A stretch of 64,000 bases of DNA, taken from Pedobacter insulae (GTDB lineage: Bacteria; Bacteroidota; Bacteroidia; Sphingobacteriales; Sphingobacteriaceae). Under the pieces are notes generated by a model. The model did not search any database. It saw only the letters and a list, made by a program, of their open reading frames with translations, and was not told where the DNA came from. Where the stretch lies: assembly GCF_900113525.1 (NCBI RefSeq), contig NZ_FOPP01000002.1, forward strand, positions 494,897 through 558,896, read 5' to 3'. Each line of letters starts with the position of its first letter. Positions within the stretch are counted from its first letter, which is position 1. Of this stretch, positions 26,763 through 35,616 are shown piece after piece. Position numbers and translations under genes: made by a program.

Positions 26763-29414
26763 TTGAAAACATATCTTCCCATTATCTTCCTGCTATTAAG
26801 TTTTACTGGTTTTGCACAAGATCTCAGAAAATCTATTAGTATAAATCAAAATTGGTCATTCGCTAAAGATGCCGATCACAAAGGGATTAAATCAATTTCT
26901 AAATGGCAGCAAGTTAATTTGCCTCATACCTGGAATGCCTTTGATACCATGGACGATGAACCTGGATATTATCGGGGAATTGGCTGGTATAAGAAGAGAA
27001 TAAATTTAAACCAAGCCTGGAAAACAAAAAGTATGTACCTCTATTTTGAAGGAGCAAATCAGGAAACTGAAGTCTATTTGAATGGCGTAAAAATTGGTGA
27101 CCACCTAGGTGGATATACGGCTTTTACAATCCCTTTAAGAAGTGCAAAGTTTAATGGCGCCGACGAAATTGAAGTTAAGGTTAACAACCGCCACAATGAA
27201 GATATTGCACCTTTAACTGGCGATTTTACTTTCTTTGGTGGCATCTACCGGAATGTTTCGCTCTTGGTGCTTGATCAGGTCCATTTTGTGGACGACCAAT
27301 ACGCATCGAATGGTGTTTTTGTACGTGCAGAGAAAGTGAGCAAACAGCAAGCCTCGGTAGTTGTAAATGGCAATTTTATTAACCGTGCTAATACAGTTCA
27401 ACAGCTTACCATCGCAACCTTACTTTCTACTAACGACGGAAAGAAAATAGGCGAAGCCAAAATGCAGGTGTCGGCTCGTTTGAACCAAGCAATTGCTTTT
27501 GAACTACCCGAAATCGTCATTTCAAAGCCTAATTTATGGTCGCCATCGCAGCCTTATCTTTACAACACCACAACACGTATTATCCACACCAAAACCGGCA
27601 AAATATTAGATGAAGTGAAAACCAGTGTAGGTTGTAGGTTTTTTAGCTTCGATGCTGCAAAAGGCTTCTTCTTAAATGGCGAACCTTACAAATTAATTGG
27701 CGCTAGTAGGCATCAAGATTTTGCGGGTATGGGTAATGCCGTTCCAAATCATTTACAGGTTAATGATGTCAAACTTTTAAAAGAAATGGGAGGCAATTTC
27801 TTACGTGTTGCGCATTATCCACAAGCTCAGGCGGTACTCGACGCTTGCGATAGGCTAGGTGTTTTAACCTCTGTAGAAATACCTATAGTTAATGAAATTA
27901 CCGAATCGGAGGCTTTTTCAAATAACTGCAAGCAAATGCAGGTGGAAATGATCAAGCAGAACTACAATCATCCGAGCGTAATTATATGGGCTTACATGAA
28001 TGAGGTTTTGCTTAAAATGCGCCATCAGAAGGATCCGAATCGGAAGCTCATTTATTTGAATAACATTGCATTATTAGCACAAAGATTAGAAGATTTAACG
28101 AGAGCCACCGATCCTACCCGCTATACGATGATGAGTAACCATGGCGATGTGAACGGCTATGTTAATGCAGGATTGGTTAAAATTCCACAATTGGTGGGAT
28201 GGAATCTTTATCAAGGCTGGTATGGCGGTAAATCAGAAGATTTTGGACCAAACTTAGATAAAATTCATGCGCAGATTCCGGATAAGCCACTGTTGGTTAC
28301 AGAATACGGTGCTGATGTTGATCCAAGACTCCACTCTTCTGCCGCTATTCGTTTTGATAAGAGTTTGGAATATGGGATGTTATATCATCAAATTTATATC
28401 AATGATATTTTAAAGCGGCCTTTCGTAGCGGGTGCCTTTGCTTGGAACTTATCCGACTTTAGCTCTGAAACCAGGAGCGAAACCATGCCTCATGTTAATA
28501 ATAAAGGATTGCTAACGCTTGATAGGAAGCCAAAGAATACGTTTTACCTTTATAAAGCTTATTTCAATCCCAAACCCTATGTTAAAATCGGTGATGGTAG
28601 CTGGAACTGGAGAGGAGCAACCACACTGGACCAGCCGCTTCAGGTGTTTAGTAATGCCAGTGAGGTAACCTTATTCGTGAATGGAAAAAGTTTAGGAAAA
28701 AAGGATGTCTTAGCGCACATAACCAATTGGAATGTTTCTTTTAAGCATGGCAAAAATGAAATTAAAGCTGTTGCATGGGTCAATGGTGTTAAAATTGAAG
28801 ATCAAAGTGTCATCGATTTTAAACTCTTCCCCCATCAATTTAAACAGCATCTGCCTTTTCATAGCATACATATTCTAATGGGTAGTAAACGTCAGTTTAT
28901 TGACCCAAAACAGCATAGCATTTGGTTGCCTAGTCAGCTTTATGAAAATGGTTCATGGGGCAATATTGGGGGTGAGCCTTTTAAAGTAAAAAGTACGAGC
29001 AGGCAAAGTTATGGTACCGATAGCAATATCAAGGGCACGGCCAATGATCCGATCTATCAAACCCAACTCGTTGGTTTAGATGGGTATCAATTAGATGTGC
29101 CAAAGGGTAAATATGAGGTTACTTTACATTTTGCAGAACTAATGGGAAATGGAATACAGTCTATGCTTCCTTATAATCTGGATAGCTTAATTGCGGTTGA
29201 TAAAATAATACCTGAACAAAGAATTTTCGATGTATATTTAAATGATAAACTAATAATTAATGATTTAAATTTAGCCGCGACCCATGGTGTGGCCAAGAGT
29301 GTAGTAAAGAAGTTTGAGTGTCTCGTGGCTGATGATAAGGGATTGAAACTGCTATTCAAAGGAATTCAGGGAAAGCCAGTTTTAAACGCGCTAGAAGTCA
29401 AGAGAATTAATTAA
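26763..29414 (+). CDS. Secreted GH2 glycosidase with C-terminal malectin domain
   Basis: 883 residues. A signal peptide (ending T-G-F-A-Q) begins at TTG 26763, with no in-frame ATG nearby, so a TTG start is required. GH2 sugar-binding domain about 20-170 (P-H-T-W-N, F-F-G-G-I-Y-R-N), immunoglobulin-like about 180-290, TIM barrel about 295-590. The acid/base sits in W-A-Y-M-N-E near residue 418 (the usual G-N-E became M-N-E), the nucleophile in V-T-E-Y-G-A near 519. Residues of about 700-883 resemble malectin/CBM57. Beta-galactosidase or beta-glucuronidase activity are both possible. Confidence 0.88.
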   Translation: MKTYLPIIFLLLSFTGFAQDLRKSISINQNWSFAKDADHKGIKSISKWQQVNLPHTWNAFDTMDDEPGYYRGIGWYKKRINLNQAWKTKSMYLYFEGANQETEVYLNGVKIGDHLGGYTAFTIPLRSAKFNGADEIEVKVNNRHNEDIAPLTGDFTFFGGIYRNVSLLVLDQVHFVDDQYASNGVFVRAEKVSKQQASVVVNGNFINRANTVQQLTIATLLSTNDGKKIGEAKMQVSARLNQAIAFELPEIVISKPNLWSPSQPYLYNTTTRIIHTKTGKILDEVKTSVGCRFFSFDAAKGFFLNGEPYKLIGASRHQDFAGMGNAVPNHLQVNDVKLLKEMGGNFLRVAHYPQAQAVLDACDRLGVLTSVEIPIVNEITESEAFSNNCKQMQVEMIKQNYNHPSVIIWAYMNEVLLKMRHQKDPNRKLIYLNNIALLAQRLEDLTRATDPTRYTMMSNHGDVNGYVNAGLVKIPQLVGWNLYQGWYGGKSEDFGPNLDKIHAQIPDKPLLVTEYGADVDPRLHSSAAIRFDKSLEYGMLYHQIYINDILKRPFVAGAFAWNLSDFSSETRSETMPHVNNKGLLTLDRKPKNTFYLYKAYFNPKPYVKIGDGSWNWRGATTLDQPLQVFSNASEVTLFVNGKSLGKKDVLAHITNWNVSFKHGKNEIKAVAWVNGVKIEDQSVIDFKLFPHQFKQHLPFHSIHILMGSKRQFIDPKQHSIWLPSQLYENGSWGNIGGEPFKVKSTSRQSYGTDSNIKGTANDPIYQTQLVGLDGYQLDVPKGKYEVTLHFAELMGNGIQSMLPYNLDSLIAVDKIIPEQRIFDVYLNDKLIINDLNLAATHGVAKSVVKKFECLVADDKGLKLLFKGIQGKPVLNALEVKRIN

Positions 29415-29452
29415 AGGTTTTGGCTATGTTTCATGATAAAAATAAATAGGAT

Positions 29453-30586
29453 ATGAGCAAATTAAGGAATGGCATAGCGACGATCTGCTTAATGTCGATT
29501 GTTTTTTTTGGGTCGTTAGGCATGAAAAAGCCTGATCAAAAGCCCGTAGTTATTGGCTATGTAGTGGGATTTAATGGTTTGATTAACGCCGAAACCATTG
29601 ATGCAACTCAGTTAACGCACATCAATTATGCTTTTGTAAATATCAAGAACAACGAGGCTCATCTTGAAGACTATAAAAGAGATGTGGAGAATTTTAAAAG
29701 GCTGAACACGCTCAAGCAGAAAAACCCCTCTTTACAGCTTTTAATTTCTATTGGTGGTTGGGCATGGAGTGAGAATTTTTCTGACGCGGTTTTAACAGAT
29801 TCACTACGAAAGCGATTTGCCGTAAGTGCTGTAAATCTTATTCGTGAACATCAATTAGACGGAGTGGATATAGACTGGGAATATCCTGGAATTCCGGGCG
29901 AGGAAGGAAATGTATATCGCAAGGAGGACGAAGAAAACTTTACATTGATGTTCAAAGAGCTTAGGAAAGAACTTGATATTTTGGCGAAGGAAACTGGTAA
30001 AAAAAAATTGTTAACCACGGCTACGGGTGGGTTTACTTCTTTTCTAGATCAGACTGATATGGGCAAGGCTCAACAATATCTAGATTTTGTCAACTTGATG
30101 ACTTATGATTACTATCCGAACAAAGTTGCATGTCACCATACCAATTTATACGCTTCTAAAAGTTATCCATCAGTGCATTCGGCCGATAAAGCCATTAAAG
30201 CTTATATCAATGCAGGAGTACCGGCTTCAAAGATCGTAATCGGCCTCGCATTTTACGGTCGCAATTTAACACTCAGTCCGAGTGCCCAGAAGGGATTGGG
30301 AGATAGTATTGTTTCTATGGTTAATCACTATGGTAAAGGTTTTACCTTTTTAAAAGACAGTTTGATTAATCAAAAAGGTTTTGTTGCTTATAAAGACGAA
30401 GACGCTAAGGCGCCATTCATGTTCAATGCCGGAACCAAACAATTTATTAGCTATGATAATGAATGGTCGGTTGCCCATAAATGCGAGTATGTACTTCAAC
30501 ATAAATTGGGTGGAGTTATGTTTTGGGAATATCATTCCGACAAAAAAGGTTATTTATTAAATCAGATTACGAAAAGTTTTAGATAG
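29453..30586 (+). CDS. Secreted GH18 glycosidase (chitinase-like)
   Basis: A 377-residue single-domain GH18 barrel. An N-terminal hydrophobic segment (about 8-22) serves as export signal. The catalytic D-G-V-D-I-D-W-E motif at about 137-144 is complete, with Glu as proton donor. S-I-G-G-W near 100 and the M-T-Y-D segment near 218 are further GH18 signatures. GH18 enzymes cleave beta-1,4 linkages at N-acetylglucosamine, so the glycan of this locus may contain GlcNAc. It lies 38 bases after the GH2 gene, and the following GH2 begins directly after its stop. Confidence 0.9.
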   Translation: MSKLRNGIATICLMSIVFFGSLGMKKPDQKPVVIGYVVGFNGLINAETIDATQLTHINYAFVNIKNNEAHLEDYKRDVENFKRLNTLKQKNPSLQLLISIGGWAWSENFSDAVLTDSLRKRFAVSAVNLIREHQLDGVDIDWEYPGIPGEEGNVYRKEDEENFTLMFKELRKELDILAKETGKKKLLTTATGGFTSFLDQTDMGKAQQYLDFVNLMTYDYYPNKVACHHTNLYASKSYPSVHSADKAIKAYINAGVPASKIVIGLAFYGRNLTLSPSAQKGLGDSIVSMVNHYGKGFTFLKDSLINQKGFVAYKDEDAKAPFMFNAGTKQFISYDNEWSVAHKCEYVLQHKLGGVMFWEYHSDKKGYLLNQITKSFR

Positions 30587-33046
30587 ATGCAGAAGAAAAA
30601 ATGGTTGAAGAGAGTTACGAAGTTCTTTTTATTGATGTTGTTGTTTGCAAACAAGTTGCAGGCACAAACTTCGCAGAGATTAAATAATGATTGGGAATTT
30701 GTAAAACAAGATTTAGGTGGCGTTTGGGAGGCAGTTAGACCAGTTAAAGTTGGTCAGCCCGAAGAGCTTCCATTTTGGCAGAAGGTAAGCTTGCCTCATT
30801 GTTTTAATGCAATAGATGCGGTAGATCCCGATGTAAACTACTATCAGGGTCCCGGATGGTATCGTACTAACTTAACGGTTGAAAACCCCTATGGCAAAGG
30901 CAGAACACTTTTGCATTTTGAAGGTGCCGGACAGAAAACAGCAGTGTATATTTATAACACTAAAGTTGCCGAACATGTAGGAGGCTATGACGAATGGACA
31001 ATTGATTTAACAAAAGCCATAGCAGATTTTAAACTGTTGCCTGTTTTTAAAACGCAATTTAAAGGTAAAATCCCGCTCATAATTCGTTGCGATAATTCGA
31101 GAGATCTGGAAATGATACCTTCTAGTTTATCGGATTTTAACGTTTATGGCGGACTTTATCGTTATGTAAACCTTATATATGCACCGCAATTATCTGTCGA
31201 TAAAGTATTTGCCCATGCAACTGTTGATGCAAAAGGTAATGTAGGTAAGGTAAGCATCAAAGCACGGTTATTCAATCCAGATCAGCTAAAAGCCACTCAA
31301 GTTAATATTGCCATTGTTGATCCAAGTGGGAAAAGCATCGCCAACTTTAGAAAGGACATAAGTGCTTTCTCGGGCGACTCACTTCTTTGGGAGACTACGG
31401 TAAAGTCACCAAAGTTATGGTCTACCGACGTACCCCAACGGTATACCGTGAAGGTAGATATTGGCGAGTCATCCCTCTCAGAACGGATAGGCTTTAGGAA
31501 TTTTGAGTTCGTTAAAAAGGGGCCATTTATGCTCAATGGCAAGCGTTTGCTGTTAAGAGGAACACATCGTCACGAAGACCATGCTGGTGTTGCAGCGGCT
31601 ATGACCGAGGAGATGATTACTACCGAAATGAAGATGATGAAGGAAATGGGGGTAAATTTCATCAGATTAGGTCATTATCAGCAATCACGTATTGTACTTG
31701 ACCTGTGCGACAGTTTAGGGATTTTGGTTTGGGAAGAAATTCCCTGGTGCCGTGGGGGTTTAGGTGGTCCAATTTATCAGGCGCAAGCCAAAAGGATGCT
31801 TACGAATATGATTGAGCAACATTATAATCATCCGGCCATTATTATCTGGGGCTTAGGGAACGAAAATGATTGGCCAGGCGATTTCCCTGAATTTGATCAG
31901 CAAAAGATAAGAGCATTTATGACAGAGTTGAACACCCTTTCGCACCAATTAGACCCCTCGAGGAGTACAGCTATTAGAAGATGTGATTTTTGCAGAGATA
32001 TTGTCGACGTATATTCTCCTTCAATTTGGGCAGGCTGGTATCGAGGTGATTATACTGAATACAAAGATGTGTCGCTCACAGAATTTAATAAATCTGATCG
32101 CTTTTTACACGTAGAATGGGGCGGAGATAGTCATGCTCGTCGCCATTCGGAAAACCCCGATAATGCCTTAAGTAAGATTAAAAAAGGTGGCGGTGCCGAT
32201 GAACGCGCTGGCGACGCTTCCTTATATGGAGGTGCTGCAAGGGTAAGCAAAGATGGCGATTGGAGTGAAAGTTATATAGCCAATTTAATTGATTGGCACT
32301 TAAAAGAGCAAGAAACTATGCCTTGGCTTAGTGGTACAGCTTACTGGCCATTCAAAGATTTTTCAACTCCCATCAGGCCCGAAAATCCCGTGCCTTATGT
32401 AAATCAGAAAGGGGTTGTTGAACGTGATTTCACTAAAAAGGAGGCCTTTTATATTTTTCAATCGTATTGGACTACCGTGCCCATGGTGCACTTGTATGGA
32501 CACAGTTGGCCAACTCGCTGGGGCAGCGAAGGCGAGGAGAAAATGATCAAAGTATATTCGAACTGCGACGAAGCCGAATTGTTTGTAAACGACAAAAGCG
32601 TCGGCATAAGAAAAAGAAATAGTCAGGATTTTCCAGCTGCCGGTTTGCGCTGGCAAGTGCCTATGACCAATGGTAAGTATACACTTAAAGTTGTGGCTAA
32701 AAAAGGGAAGATTACGGTAGCAGATGAAATTACCCAGTTTTACCAGACAGCAAAATGGGACAAACCTGCAAAAATGACTTTAGAAAAAGTGGAGGAAAAA
32801 GATGGGGTACTTACGCTTGAAGCTAAGGTGTTTGATGCCAATGGTGTTCAATGCTTAGATGCTGCAAATCAGGTTTCTTTCACTTTGGTAGGAGATGGGG
32901 AATTGATTCGTGATCGAGGAACGTCCATAGGATCTGCCAAAGTACAAATGTATAATGGCAGAGCAATGATTAAAGTAAAAACAAATGGAGCAAAAAATGT
33001 GATTGCTGTTCAGTCTAAGGGTATTCCAACAGTATTCTTTGAGTAA
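30587..33046 (+). CDS. Secreted GH2 glycosidase
   Basis: 819 residues with a signal peptide (ending K-L-Q-A-Q, about residue 27). GH2 sugar-binding domain about 30-200, Ig-like 200-305, catalytic barrel 305-620, and further beta-sandwich domains to the C-terminus. The acid/base is in I-I-W-G-L-G-N-E near 420-427, and the probable nucleophile in L-H-V-E-W-G-G-D near 508-515. It is not a close copy of the GH2 at 26763, so the two probably cleave different linkages. The start is immediately after the GH18 stop, indicating tight co-translation. Confidence 0.88.
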   Translation: MQKKKWLKRVTKFFLLMLLFANKLQAQTSQRLNNDWEFVKQDLGGVWEAVRPVKVGQPEELPFWQKVSLPHCFNAIDAVDPDVNYYQGPGWYRTNLTVENPYGKGRTLLHFEGAGQKTAVYIYNTKVAEHVGGYDEWTIDLTKAIADFKLLPVFKTQFKGKIPLIIRCDNSRDLEMIPSSLSDFNVYGGLYRYVNLIYAPQLSVDKVFAHATVDAKGNVGKVSIKARLFNPDQLKATQVNIAIVDPSGKSIANFRKDISAFSGDSLLWETTVKSPKLWSTDVPQRYTVKVDIGESSLSERIGFRNFEFVKKGPFMLNGKRLLLRGTHRHEDHAGVAAAMTEEMITTEMKMMKEMGVNFIRLGHYQQSRIVLDLCDSLGILVWEEIPWCRGGLGGPIYQAQAKRMLTNMIEQHYNHPAIIIWGLGNENDWPGDFPEFDQQKIRAFMTELNTLSHQLDPSRSTAIRRCDFCRDIVDVYSPSIWAGWYRGDYTEYKDVSLTEFNKSDRFLHVEWGGDSHARRHSENPDNALSKIKKGGGADERAGDASLYGGAARVSKDGDWSESYIANLIDWHLKEQETMPWLSGTAYWPFKDFSTPIRPENPVPYVNQKGVVERDFTKKEAFYIFQSYWTTVPMVHLYGHSWPTRWGSEGEEKMIKVYSNCDEAELFVNDKSVGIRKRNSQDFPAAGLRWQVPMTNGKYTLKVVAKKGKITVADEITQFYQTAKWDKPAKMTLEKVEEKDGVLTLEAKVFDANGVQCLDAANQVSFTLVGDGELIRDRGTSIGSAKVQMYNGRAMIKVKTNGAKNVIAVQSKGIPTVFFE

Positions 33047-33047
33047 A

Positions 33048-33098
33048 GACTTTCGAAGTTTGAACGGGCCAAGAGCTGTGGGAAATTTCCTAAGTCTA
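33048..33098. repeat. Degenerate copy of the AAGACTTACGAAGT palindrome
   Basis: The region contains AGACTTTCGAAGTTT near its start and TTTCCTAAGTCT near its end, a worn version of the palindrome at 26694-26743, lying again between two genes of the same locus. Confidence 0.5.
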
Positions 33099-33108
33099 AA
33101 TTAATAAT

Positions 33109-34269
33109 ATGAAAAAAATAACAATAACCTTTATATTAAGTTTGTTTGGCCTTGCAACTTTTGCGCAAGAGGCTATTAAAAAGCAAGCCGTAGCCATTCT
33201 AAAGAACCAAATTTTAACCGAGGCTGCGTGGGCTATGAAGCAAGCGCCCATTACAGTTACCGCAGAAAGCTCGCCCTTAAGTACGGGCGGAAAGCACGAC
33301 TTCTTTTCTCAAGGCGATTATTTTTGGCCCAATCCTGCTAATCCAACTGGCCCCTATATTAACCGTGATGGCCAATCTAATCCTAATAATTTTGTGGCCC
33401 ATCGTAAGGCCATGATCAGGTTTAGTACAATTATCGGTGCTTTGGCTTCAGCATATCAGCTTACAGGTGATGAAAAATATGTTAAGCGTTCACTAGTCCA
33501 CATTAGGGCTTGGTTTGTAGATGCAGAAACTTTAATGAACCCTGATTTATCCTTTGCACAAGCAGTAATTGGGTCTGCAACAGGCAGAAGCTGGGGTATT
33601 ATAGATACCATCCATTTGATGGAAGTAGCCCAGGGAATCATCGTTATGCAGAAGGCAAAGTCATTTGATAGCAGTATTTTATTGGCTACCAAGAAATGGT
33701 TTTCTGATTATATATTATGGCTTAATACCAGTAAAAATGGAGTAGCCGAAAAATTAGCTAAAAATAACCACAGTACCTGCTGGGTAATGCAGGTTGCTTC
33801 CTTCGCTAAACTTTGTGATGATCAGCCTATGCTCGATTCCTTAAGATGGCGTTATAAAAATGTATTGCTGCCAAGGCAAATGGCTGTAGACGGGAGTTTT
33901 CCATTGGAGCTGGTACGAACGAAGCCCTATGGATATTCAATTTTTAATTTAGATGCCATGACGATGATCTGTCAGATTCTTTCCGTGAAAAATGATAACC
34001 TGTGGGACTTTGAGACTGCCGATGGAAAGTCGATTAAAAAAGGAATTACCTATTTGCATCCGTTTATTGCGGATAAAAGTAAGTGGACGTTAAAACCGGA
34101 TGTTATGTTTTGGGAAAACTGGCCGGTTGCTCAGCCATTCTTATTATTTGGAGCAAACACTTTTAAGCATCAAAATTGGTTTGATACCTGGAAAGAATTA
34201 GAATTGAAACCCACAAATGAAGAAGTAATTAGAAATTTACCCATTAGGCATGGCCTGATTTGGATGTAA
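33109..34269 (+). CDS. Alginate_lyase-fold polysaccharide lyase (PL38-like candidate)
   Basis: 386 residues with a signal peptide (ending A-T-F-A-Q). It is an (alpha/alpha)-barrel of the Alginate_lyase Pfam family: G-D-Y-F-W-P-N-P at about 69-76, G-P-Y-I-N-R-D-G at about 81-88, N-N-H-S-T-C-W at about 221-227 (the Asn-His pair), and E-L-V-R-T-K-P-Y-G-Y-S near 267-277 (the catalytic Tyr region). These enzymes beta-eliminate uronic-acid polymers. PL38 members, which act on glucuronan or alginate, have this single-domain size; the assignment is inference. GH88 follows 26 bases later, matching lyase plus unsaturated-uronate removal. Confidence 0.8.
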   Translation: MKKITITFILSLFGLATFAQEAIKKQAVAILKNQILTEAAWAMKQAPITVTAESSPLSTGGKHDFFSQGDYFWPNPANPTGPYINRDGQSNPNNFVAHRKAMIRFSTIIGALASAYQLTGDEKYVKRSLVHIRAWFVDAETLMNPDLSFAQAVIGSATGRSWGIIDTIHLMEVAQGIIVMQKAKSFDSSILLATKKWFSDYILWLNTSKNGVAEKLAKNNHSTCWVMQVASFAKLCDDQPMLDSLRWRYKNVLLPRQMAVDGSFPLELVRTKPYGYSIFNLDAMTMICQILSVKNDNLWDFETADGKSIKKGITYLHPFIADKSKWTLKPDVMFWENWPVAQPFLLFGANTFKHQNWFDTWKELELKPTNEEVIRNLPIRHGLIWM

Positions 34270-34295
34270 GGAGGATAAAAATAAAATATAGAGAT

Positions 34296-35468
34296 ATGAG
34301 ATTGAAAATTAATTTGATAGGAGTACTTTTAATCTTTGCGTTAGCAGTGAACGCACAAAAGGCTATGACTGCCGCCATGAAGCAAACCGATGTTCTTGTT
34401 AGGCATGTTGATTCGGCGCGTATCCTTAAGCCTACTTTTGTGTCACCGCGAACAGTAGAGAACGGTCAGTTTAAAATGGTAGTTTCGAGGGATTGGACCA
34501 GTGGTTTTTTTCCTTCACAACTCTGGTATTTTTATGCCTATACCAAAGACGAAAAATGGCTTACCTTAGCAAAAAAATATACAGATGACATTAAAAAGGA
34601 GCAGTTTAACACCACAACCCACGACTTAGGGTTTATGATTTATGGTCCCTTTGGCAATGGCTATCGTATTACCAAAGATGAGGCCTATAAGCCAATTATT
34701 ATCCAGGCGGCAAAGTCATTAGCTACCAGGTTTAATGTTAAAGCTGGCGTTATCAAATCTTGGGATCATAACACCGATAAGTGGAAGTATCCGGTAATTA
34801 TTGATAACATGATGAATTTGGAACTGTTATTCGAAGCAACTAAACTTACTGGCGATTCTTCTTTCTATAAACTGGCTGTTACCCATGCTAATACAACCAT
34901 GAAAAATCATTTTAGACCGGATTTCAGTTCATGGCATGTAATTGATTATGATATTGAAACGGGAAATGTACGCAATAAATTAACTGCGCAAGGTTATGCC
35001 AATGAATCGGCTTGGGCACGCGGACAGGCCTGGGCGTTATACGGTTATACCTTATGTTATCGTTATACTAAAGATCCTATTTACTTAGCACAGGCTGAAG
35101 GTATTGCAGGTTTTATCTTAAATAGTAAAGTAACCCCTGATGATGGTATTCCGTTTTGGGACTACAACGACCCCGAAATCCCTAATGCTTCCAGAGATGC
35201 CTCAGCTGCTGCGATTACTGCTTCGGCTTTGTATGAACTGACAGGGTATAGTAGAAATGGCAAGCGATATAAAGCTGCAGCCGATAAGATCTTAGCTTCT
35301 TTAGGCACTGCAAATTACACTAACAAACTAGGCGACAATTACGGGTTTATTTTAGCGCATAGCACAGGTCATCGCCCAGCAAAATCTGAGGTCGATGTGC
35401 CCATTAACTATGCCGACTATTACTATATTGAAGCTTTATTGAGGAAGCAGGGTGTAAAGTTACGCTAA
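34296..35468 (+). CDS. GH88 unsaturated glucuronyl hydrolase
   Basis: 390 residues from ATG 34296, which directly precedes the signal peptide (ending A-V-N-A-Q); the TTG frame at 34260 is too long. It is an (alpha/alpha)6-barrel with the two GH88 Asp residues in T-H-D-L-G-F (about residue 109) and I-I-D-N-M-M-N-L-E-L-L (about 168). The enzyme hydrates the C4-C5 double bond of the uronate left by a lyase, releasing 4-deoxy-5-keto-uronate. A paralogue is encoded at 39947. It is the final enzyme of the locus before the hexuronate gene. Confidence 0.9.
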   Translation: MRLKINLIGVLLIFALAVNAQKAMTAAMKQTDVLVRHVDSARILKPTFVSPRTVENGQFKMVVSRDWTSGFFPSQLWYFYAYTKDEKWLTLAKKYTDDIKKEQFNTTTHDLGFMIYGPFGNGYRITKDEAYKPIIIQAAKSLATRFNVKAGVIKSWDHNTDKWKYPVIIDNMMNLELLFEATKLTGDSSFYKLAVTHANTTMKNHFRPDFSSWHVIDYDIETGNVRNKLTAQGYANESAWARGQAWALYGYTLCYRYTKDPIYLAQAEGIAGFILNSKVTPDDGIPFWDYNDPEIPNASRDASAAAITASALYELTGYSRNGKRYKAAADKILASLGTANYTNKLGDNYGFILAHSTGHRPAKSEVDVPINYADYYYIEALLRKQGVKLR

Positions 35469-35484
35469 CGTTTACGTAAGTATT

Positions 35485-35516
35485 TTTGCCTTCGTTTTAA
35501 TTTTCGCTTATCTTAG
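35485..35516 (+). promoter_or_regulatory. Promoter-like boxes ahead of uxuA
   Basis: TTTG at 35485-35488 and TATCTTAG at 35509-35516 are 20 bases apart and match the TTTG / TAnnTTTG pattern in all but one key position. The gene starts 100 bases downstream, so uxuA may be transcribed separately from the locus. Confidence 0.45.
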
Positions 35517-35616
35517 GCGGTACTTATAAACCAAAATGTAAAGTTGAAAATTCGGAGCTCAAATCCTGATCGATTGAACCCAAACATCTAAACACCCAAA
35601 AACGAAAAAACCACAA

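Noticed and set aside
34264..34275. AAGGAGG-like Shine-Dalgarno sequence before GH88
   Set aside because: It is about 22 bases from the chosen ATG, too far for a normal ribosome binding site, and Bacteroidota rarely depend on it.
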